Below, piece after piece: positions 59,166 through 64,000 of a stretch of 64,000 nucleotides of DNA. The stretch is from Bog-473 sp963809825 (GTDB taxonomy: Bacteria > Actinomycetota > Acidimicrobiia > Acidimicrobiales > RAAP-2): positions 62,001-126,000 of the forward strand of contig CAWELJ010000011.1 in NCBI GenBank assembly GCA_963809825.1, given 5' to 3'. The notes under the pieces were generated by a model that saw nothing but the letters and a program-made list of their open reading frames with translations, was not told the DNA's origin and made no database searches. The position numbers were made by a program, and so were the translations under genes. How positions within the stretch are numbered: position 1 is the first letter of the stretch; every line of letters starts with the position of its first letter.

Positions 59166-59171
59166 TAGAAT
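59166..59171 (+). promoter_or_regulatory. -10 element for tRNA-Pro
   Basis: TAGAAT, 17 bases before the tRNA 5' end. Confidence 0.45.
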
Positions 59172-59188
59172 TTCAACCAGCCTTTCCA

Positions 59189-59265
59189 CGGGATGTAGCG
59201 CAGCTTGGCAGCGCGCCTGCTTTGGGAGCAGGAGGTCCGGGGTTCAAATCCCCGCATCCCGACCA
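59189..59265 (+). tRNA. tRNA-Pro (anticodon UGG)
   Basis: Full cloverleaf: acceptor CGGGATG/CATCCCG (7 perfect pairs), D stem GCGC/GCGC, anticodon stem CCTGC/GCAGG with loop TTTGGGA (anticodon TGG), T stem CGGGG/CCCCG around TTCAAAT, discriminator A at 59262 and an encoded CCA at 59263-59265. It reads the CCN proline codons, especially CCA and CCG. Confidence 0.97.
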
Positions 59266-59397
59266 CGACGGCAGTGCACCGAAAATGGGCCTGCACCCGG
59301 AGCGCACGCTCGCACGATGGAATTTCGAAAGGTCACGGAGGCGTCCACTCCGCGACCGTGACACATTCCCAACGCCGGGACTGCGTCGCTCGGTGTG

Positions 59398-59682
59398 TCA
59401 AAGAGTGAATCCGGCGAGCCCGGCCGGCACTGGCACACAGAATGGCGGTTGTCCGGATGGTGGTCCGAAGCTGCTGTTGACGTCCCACACCAGCCAACCG
59501 GCGTCGCATTCGACGTCCCCGACAATCTGCTGAACGCTGATCGTGCTGCCTCCAAGGCTCGCTGCTGCAGCGGGCCCTGACAGCGCGCCCGCTGCGACCG
59601 GGATGAGTGCAGCAGTAATCCCGAGACGTGCACCAATGCGTCCGGCGCGCCGTCTCGCTCGCCGCGACACGCTTTGCTCCAT
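59398..59682 (-). CDS. Small secreted protein, function unknown
   Basis: A 94-residue product starting at ATG 59682, with a strong GGGAGGAA ribosome site. A basic N-region (SVSRRARRRAGRIGARLG) is followed by a hydrophobic stretch (ITAALIPVAAGALSG) ending PAAAAS, a typical Sec signal. The mature ~50 residues (STISVQQIVGDVECDAGWLVWDVNSSFGPPSG, then PPFCVPVPAGLAGFTL) hold two cysteines that could pair. No family is recognised. Confidence 0.65.
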   Translation of the reverse strand: MEQSVSRRARRRAGRIGARLGITAALIPVAAGALSGPAAAASLGGSTISVQQIVGDVECDAGWLVWDVNSSFGPPSGQPPFCVPVPAGLAGFTL

Positions 59683-59942
59683 GAGGTTCCTCCCGTCAGG
59701 ATCCTCCGGCACAACGCCTCCCCCGCCTTCGCTGCAATTCATGTTCTCATCGCGGCGGGGCGAGATCAAGCGACCCCGTGCGTCGTGTGCACCTCACCGA
59801 GTGGGGCGCCACCGAACGCGTGAGTTCGGGGGGCATTCGTGCGGACCGCGCCTGCTCGCTGACCAGCCGTCTCGTGCAGCTCCCGGTCCTCAGAACCCCG
59901 AGCATCGTGCGCGCGCCGTATCGGTGTGGGCAAGAATGCCCC

Positions 59943-61634
59943 ATGACCGACACGGCCGTGGAACAGCGTGCCGGCGGCATCGTCCTGTTGACGTTGGCGT
60001 CGGCCCAGTTCCTCATGACGCTGGACAGCTCCGTCATGAACGTTTCCATCGCGACCGTCGCCAAGGACGTGGGGACGACGGTGACCGGCATCCAACTGGC
60101 TATCACCTTCTACACGCTCGTCATGGCGGCATTCATGATCACCGGTGGCAAGGTCGGGCAGATCCTGGGTCGCAAGCGCGCCTTCATGATCGGGTGCCTC
60201 ATTTACGGAACTGGTTCGCTGATCACGTCACTGGCCGGATCGCTGCCCGTCCTCCTCGTCGGCTGGTCCCTCCTCGAGGGCCTCGGGGCATGCCTCATCA
60301 TGCCGTCGGTCGTCGCGCTGGTGGCGACCAACTTCGAGGCCTCCGGGCGGCCACGCGCCTACGGCCTGGTGGCGTCTGCCGGAGCGATCGCCGTCGCCGT
60401 CGGGCCGCTCATCGGTGGACTCCTCACGACGTACGCGAGCTGGCGGTGGGTCTTCGCGGGCGAGGTCGTGATCGTGCTCGGCATCCTCGTCCTCAGCAGG
60501 CGCATGGCCGACTCTCCGCCCATTCCAGGGACCCGGCTCGACCCCATAGGCACGCTTCTCTCGGCCGCGGGCCTCGGCGCGATCGTCTTCGGCATCGTGC
60601 GCTCCGGGACATGGGGGCTCGTGCAGCCGAAACCCGACGCACCCCAGTGGCTCGGCCTCTCCCCCGTGGTCTGGCTCATCCTCGGCGGCGCGGGCATCCT
60701 CGCGCTGTTCGTGCTGTGGGAGAGCCGCCAGCTCCGGCGGGGTGGACCCATCCTGGTGGACCCGCGCATGCTCCGCATCCCCAAGCTGCAGGCCGGGTTG
60801 ACGTCCTTCTTCTTCCAGTTCCTCCTGCAGGCCGGCATCTTCTTCGTGATCCCGCTCTTCCTCTCCGTCGCCCTCGGCCTCTCGGCGGTGGCGACGGGCG
60901 TGCGCCTGCTCCCGTTGTCGGTCACGCTGCTCGCCGCCGCCGTGGGGGTGCCCAGGCTCTTCCCCCGCGCGTCGCCGCGGCGCATCGTGCGCATCGGCTT
61001 CGGCATGCTCCTGCTCGGCATCGTGGTGCTGCTGATGGCGCTCGACGCCGGTGCGGGGCCCGAGGTGGTCACCGTGCCGCTGCTCCTCATCGGGCTCGGC
61101 ATCGGGAGCCTGGCCTCCCAGCTCGGCGCCGTCACCGTGTCGGCGGTCCCCGACGAGCAGAGCGGCGAGGTGGGCGGCGTACAGAACACGCTGACCAACC
61201 TCGGCGCGTCCGTCGGCACTGCCCTGGCCGGGGCCATCCTCATCTCGGTGCTCACCACCACCTTCCTCGGGTCGGTCTCCGCCAACCCGGCCATCCCCAA
61301 GGAGATGTCCTCCCAGGCTCAGGTGGAGCTGTCGGCGGGCGTCCCCTTCGTGAGCGACGCCGACCTCAACGCCACCCTCGAGAAGGCCGGCGTCCCACCC
61401 GCGACCTCACAGGCCATCGTCGAGGCCAACGCGTCGAGCCGCATCAACGGACTGCGGGCCGCGCTGGCGGTGCTGGCGCTCTTTGCGCTGGCGGCCCTGG
61501 CCCTGACCCGCCGTCTCCCGACGGTCCCCGTCGGGGGGGACGGCGACCGGGACGGCGGCGCTGGACCAGACCCCGCCGAGGGAGACGACGTCGGTGAGGG
61601 AGCGGACGCCGGTCTCAGGCCCGCCGCAGGGTGA
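59943..61634 (+). CDS. MFS drug-efflux transporter, DHA2 (EmrB/QacA) family
   Basis: A 563-residue exporter with about 14 helices. DHA2 marks: MTLDSSVMNVSIATVAKDVG (motif D1), GGKVGQILGRKRAFMIGC (motif A), and the motif C-type stretch AIAVAVGPLIGGLLTTYASWRWVFAGEV. The C-terminus has an acidic Gly/Asp-rich tail. ATG 59943 gives the usual N-terminus. The final 20 bases overlap the convergent zinc-ribbon gene. Substrate unknown; no adjacent TetR. Confidence 0.92.
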   Translation: MTDTAVEQRAGGIVLLTLASAQFLMTLDSSVMNVSIATVAKDVGTTVTGIQLAITFYTLVMAAFMITGGKVGQILGRKRAFMIGCLIYGTGSLITSLAGSLPVLLVGWSLLEGLGACLIMPSVVALVATNFEASGRPRAYGLVASAGAIAVAVGPLIGGLLTTYASWRWVFAGEVVIVLGILVLSRRMADSPPIPGTRLDPIGTLLSAAGLGAIVFGIVRSGTWGLVQPKPDAPQWLGLSPVVWLILGGAGILALFVLWESRQLRRGGPILVDPRMLRIPKLQAGLTSFFFQFLLQAGIFFVIPLFLSVALGLSAVATGVRLLPLSVTLLAAAVGVPRLFPRASPRRIVRIGFGMLLLGIVVLLMALDAGAGPEVVTVPLLLIGLGIGSLASQLGAVTVSAVPDEQSGEVGGVQNTLTNLGASVGTALAGAILISVLTTTFLGSVSANPAIPKEMSSQAQVELSAGVPFVSDADLNATLEKAGVPPATSQAIVEANASSRINGLRAALAVLALFALAALALTRRLPTVPVGGDGDRDGGAGPDPAEGDDVGEGADAGLRPAAG

Positions 61635-62001
61635 CGCTGCACCAGGCGCGCTTACGGCACGAGGGGCAGGTCATGCGGCGGTCGAACTGCCCCCGTGGCA
61701 GCCAATAGCCCAGCGGGAACTGGAAGATCAGCAGGTCCAGGGCGCCCACATGCGAGGTCTGGCGGCACCGCTGGCACTCCACGGTGAAGGCGCCCCGCTC
61801 GTCGAGCGGATTGCCCGAGGTGGCGGCCAGGCTATCGGGCTCCGGCCGCGCCCCCGAGTAGAGGGCGCGCTTGCCCACCGGCAGCGCCACCGTCGTCGGG
61901 GATCCTCCTCCCGCCGCCCGGCCCGGTTCGGCGGCGGGCACCCAGAACAGGGCGCGCTTGCCCAGGGGATCGGGTGCCTTGTCGCTGCGCGACGTCGCCA
62001 T
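61615..62001 (-). CDS. Zinc-ribbon-like protein coupled to ParA
   Basis: A 128-residue product starting at ATG 62001, one base past the ParA stop. Two short repeats near the N-terminus (GKRALFWVPAAE and GKRALYSGARPE) are followed by two cysteine pairs, VECQRCRQTSH and TCPSCRKRAWC, likely one zinc site, separated by a hydrophobic stretch LDLLIFQFPLGYWL. No known family; tight pairing with ParA suggests a shared task. The end overlaps the MFS gene by 20 bases. Confidence 0.7.
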   Translation of the reverse strand: MATSRSDKAPDPLGKRALFWVPAAEPGRAAGGGSPTTVALPVGKRALYSGARPEPDSLAATSGNPLDERGAFTVECQRCRQTSHVGALDLLIFQFPLGYWLPRGQFDRRMTCPSCRKRAWCSVTLRRA

Positions 62002-62002
62002 G

Positions 62003-62776
62003 TCAGGCCGTCTGCATGGCGTCGTAGACGCAGATCGACAGCGCCCGGTACGCCACGGCGCCGGCGGAGCTCGGCGCATGCTGCAGCACGGACCGCCCGA
62101 GTCCCGGGGCCTCCGCGAACCGCACGGACTTCGGCACTGGCGGCTCGAAGAGCGGGAGGCCGTACCGCTCCTCGACCTCGGCCAGCACCTGTCGGGCGTG
62201 CGTCGTACGGCTGTCGAACATTGTGGGGATCACGCCCAGCACGCGCAGCTTCTCGTTGGCGAACTGACGCACGTCCTCGATCGTCTCGAGCAGCTGGCCC
62301 ACCCCGCGGTGGCTCAGCGCCTCGCACTGCAGCGGGACCAGGACGGCCTCCGCCGCGGTGAGGCCGTTGATGGTGAGCACGCCGAGGGACGGCGGGCAGT
62401 CGATCAACACCGCGTCGTAGCCGTCCAGCACCGGGTCCAGAGCGCGGGCCAGCACGTGCTCCCGCCCGGTGCGGCTCAACAGGTGCACCTCGGCCCCCGC
62501 CAGGTCGATCGTCGCCGGGACGACGTAGAGGCCCCCGACGCCCGGTACCGGGCGCACGACGTCGGCCAGCCGGGAACGCCGCACCAGCACGTCGTGCAGC
62601 GACGAGTCGAGCTCGTCCGGATCGAAGCCGAGCGAGTAGGTGAGGCACGCCTGCGGGTCGAGGTCCACCACCAGCACGCGATGGCCCTGCTCGGCCATCC
62701 CCACCCCGAGCGACTGCACCGTGGTCGTCTTGGCCACGCCGCCCTTCTGGTTGGCGACGGCGATGACCTTGACCAT
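62003..62776 (-). CDS. ParA/MinD-family ATPase
   Basis: A 257-residue Walker-type ATPase with a deviant Walker A (ANQKGGVAKTTTVQSLG), ParA-type VLVVDLDPQACLTYSLG and YDAVLIDCPPSLGVLTINGLTAAEAVLVPLQCE. No N-terminal HTH, as in chromosomal ParA/Soj. No parB gene or parS-like site is seen next to it, so it may be an orphan ParA that positions another cargo. TAGACT ends 6 bases before ATG 62776: probably leaderless. Confidence 0.92.
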   Translation of the reverse strand: MVKVIAVANQKGGVAKTTTVQSLGVGMAEQGHRVLVVDLDPQACLTYSLGFDPDELDSSLHDVLVRRSRLADVVRPVPGVGGLYVVPATIDLAGAEVHLLSRTGREHVLARALDPVLDGYDAVLIDCPPSLGVLTINGLTAAEAVLVPLQCEALSHRGVGQLLETIEDVRQFANEKLRVLGVIPTMFDSRTTHARQVLAEVEERYGLPLFEPPVPKSVRFAEAPGLGRSVLQHAPSSAGAVAYRALSICVYDAMQTA

Positions 62777-62782
62777 CGCCCG

Positions 62783-62788
62783 AGTCTA
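62783..62788 (-). promoter_or_regulatory. -10 element, leaderless parA-like gene
   Basis: TAGACT on the minus strand ends 6 bases before ATG 62776. Confidence 0.5.
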
Positions 62789-62848
62789 GGACCGTACCGG
62801 GCACGCTTCGCCTGGGCACCAAGGTTGCGTCGTGCCGTTCTCCCCCGG

Positions 62849-64000
62849 TCAGTGGTAGGCGGCCTCCTCGGAGCCCACATCCGCCACCAGGTTCCCCAGT
62901 GCGAGGTTGACGTCGGCCAGGTGGTAGCCCCAGACGGGCCCCCCGGTGGCCGAGACGGTGGGGCGCGGGTCACCCGGCGCCGGCCTGGCGGTCACCTGCA
63001 ACCACGATGCGCCGCCCGCCTGCTTGCACTGCGCCCTGTACAGCCCCGGAAACGCGACCCAGGGCGTGGTCACATCGTGGCCCCGCACCGGGGAGGTGCC
63101 TCGCAGGAAGAGGGGCTGCAAGCGGCCCGGCCGAGCGGAGAACGTCACCGGATTGACGCAGGCCACACGCTGGCCGTCTTTGGACGTCTGCCGCGACAGC
63201 AGGCTGACACCCTGGCCGGGGCGCCCGAACAGCGAGTCTGCCGGTGGCGTTGCGCCGAAACTCGAATACGCGATGACACACCCCGTCTGCGAGGCGGACT
63301 GGCACGTCGGGATGTGCCGAAAGCTCCCGCCGACGTCTCTGTGTACGGGCACCTGTACGTTGCCCCCGAGGAGGATGGCGGAGACCATCTGCTTGCGCAG
63401 GGTCGCCGAGGGGTCGACCTGCGCGCGCAACAGCTTGATCAGCAGGGAGGCACCCTGTGAGTGACCGATGAAGACGATCGGGCGGCCATGGTTGTCGTGG
63501 GCCAGGTAGTCCTTCCAGGCAGCGAGCAGGCTGGCGTAGGCGGTCCGGACGCTGGGGAGGAGTCCGTCGCCGCTCAGAAGCCCCACCTTGGTCACTTGCC
63601 GGTACATCGGTGCCCACACGTCGCACACGCGGGAGAACTGCGACGCCTGCGCCGCCGCGGCGGCGATCTCGGCCGGTTGAATCGCGAGGTTGGCGTTGTT
63701 GCCTTGCTCGTTCGACACGGTCGGGTAGACGTAGAAGCAGTCGAAGGCCTGTGACGGCGGCGCCGGGGAGGGAGCCGACACGCTCGTCCTGCCCTGGGCC
63801 GTCACGGTCGTGACAGCCGGGCTCAGGGCGCAGGGATCGCTGGCCTGGCCAGGCCTACAGAGCCACTCGGTGCTGGCGGTGGCGCCCAGCGATCCCGTCG
63901 CAGCGCCCGCCCCGGCAATGCCCACATCCGCAGCCCCGAAGGCCGAGAGGATGCCCGCCGCGAGGGCAGCCGTGGCGAGGTGCCGGTTGCTGCGCCGGCG
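62849..64000 (-). CDS. DUF3089 secreted esterase/lipase-like protein, 5' end outside window
   Basis: The gene enters from the right edge; at least 383 codons are visible. An apparent signal peptide (RHLATAALAAGILSAFGAADV) lies at the edge after RRRSN. The mature part has the DUF3089 pattern: TEWLCRPGQASDPC, FDCFYVYPTVSNEQGNNANL, VCDVWAPMYRQVT and the nucleophile elbow IVFIGHSQGASLL with serine. Several cysteine pairs suggest an extracellular fold. A GTG at 63925 is in frame but would cut the signal, so the true start is beyond 64000. Substrate unknown. Confidence 0.85.
   Translation of the reverse strand, partial: RRRSNRHLATAALAAGILSAFGAADVGIAGAGAATGSLGATASTEWLCRPGQASDPCALSPAVTTVTAQGRTSVSAPSPAPPSQAFDCFYVYPTVSNEQGNNANLAIQPAEIAAAAAQASQFSRVCDVWAPMYRQVTKVGLLSGDGLLPSVRTAYASLLAAWKDYLAHDNHGRPIVFIGHSQGASLLIKLLRAQVDPSATLRKQMVSAILLGGNVQVPVHRDVGGSFRHIPTCQSASQTGCVIAYSSFGATPPADSLFGRPGQGVSLLSRQTSKDGQRVACVNPVTFSARPGRLQPLFLRGTSPVRGHDVTTPWVAFPGLYRAQCKQAGGASWLQVTARPAPGDPRPTVSATGGPVWGYHLADVNLALGNLVADVGSEEAAYH

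Overview
The window is high-GC DNA with frequent GTG and TTG starts and many 4-base stop/start overlaps. Gene content points to an actinobacterium, most likely class Acidimicrobiia. The evidence is the order xerC / rpsB-tsf-pyrH-frr-cdsA, an MtrAB-like pair followed by a GerMN lipoprotein, a mycothiol-type DinB/MDMPI enzyme, an F420/LLM-type oxidoreductase, the radical-SAM pair next to an RNase E/G, DUF5679 and DUF4235 proteins, and a surface protein with the 'YWLVASDGGIF' repeat. The taxonomic call is an inference from gene content; no rRNA is present. There is one tRNA gene (Pro-UGG), no CRISPR array, no insertion sequence and no prophage.

Layout, left to right. 1-4976: minus-strand translation/lipid operon rpsB-tsf-pyrH-frr-cdsA (cdsA cut by the left edge) with xerC upstream. 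5060-9417: a Tat-exported ABC solute-binding protein, then a response regulator, a histidine kinase and a GerMN lipoprotein. 9430-11538: rsfS, a 67-residue membrane protein, nadD and an LLM oxidoreductase on the minus strand. 11571-15310: class II DAHP synthase coupled to a secreted repeat protein with a lysozyme-like domain, then a small membrane protein. 15387-18529: methyltransferase, P-loop kinase, UspA, MmcQ/YjbR and histidine phosphatase. 18526-24478: VWA and MoxR proteins, proA, proB and obgE. 24489-30675: an accessory block between obgE and rpmA/rplU (MTA/SAH deaminase, DtxR-type regulator, copper amine oxidase; purine nucleoside phosphorylase, VOC protein; DUF4242 and TetR). 30683-45527: a long minus-strand core block (rpmA, rplU, RNase E/G, radical-SAM pair, PBP2-mreDCB, ndk, folC, clpX, clpP, tig). 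45604-53496: MDMPI, DUF5679, D-aminoacylase, cyclase, propeller protein, DoxX-Rieske fusion. 53571-64000: PAP2, SulP, diacylglycerol-kinase-like protein, PPK2, DUF4235, tRNA-Pro, small secreted protein, MFS exporter, zinc-ribbon protein, ParA and a DUF3089 esterase cut by the right edge.

Two signals run across the window. First, at least 14 genes have a TANNNT hexamer only 6-9 bases before their ATG or GTG, the pattern expected for leaderless mRNAs; it settles several start codons. Second, three genes (cdsA, obgE, a DUF4235 gene) are broken by frame changes of the same sense (two bases missing or one extra) in or beside CG-rich alternating tracts. Since cdsA and obgE are normally essential, sequence error is more likely than real mutation, but it is worth checking.

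Functionally most of the window is housekeeping. The more individual parts are the amine oxidase / MTA deaminase / purine phosphorylase block (possible polyamine and methylthioadenosine handling), the DoxX-Rieske fusion with an internal Tat-like membrane segment, the cyclase fused to a hydrolase-like domain lacking its nucleophile, and the repeat-plus-lysozyme-like protein coupled to aromatic amino acid synthesis.
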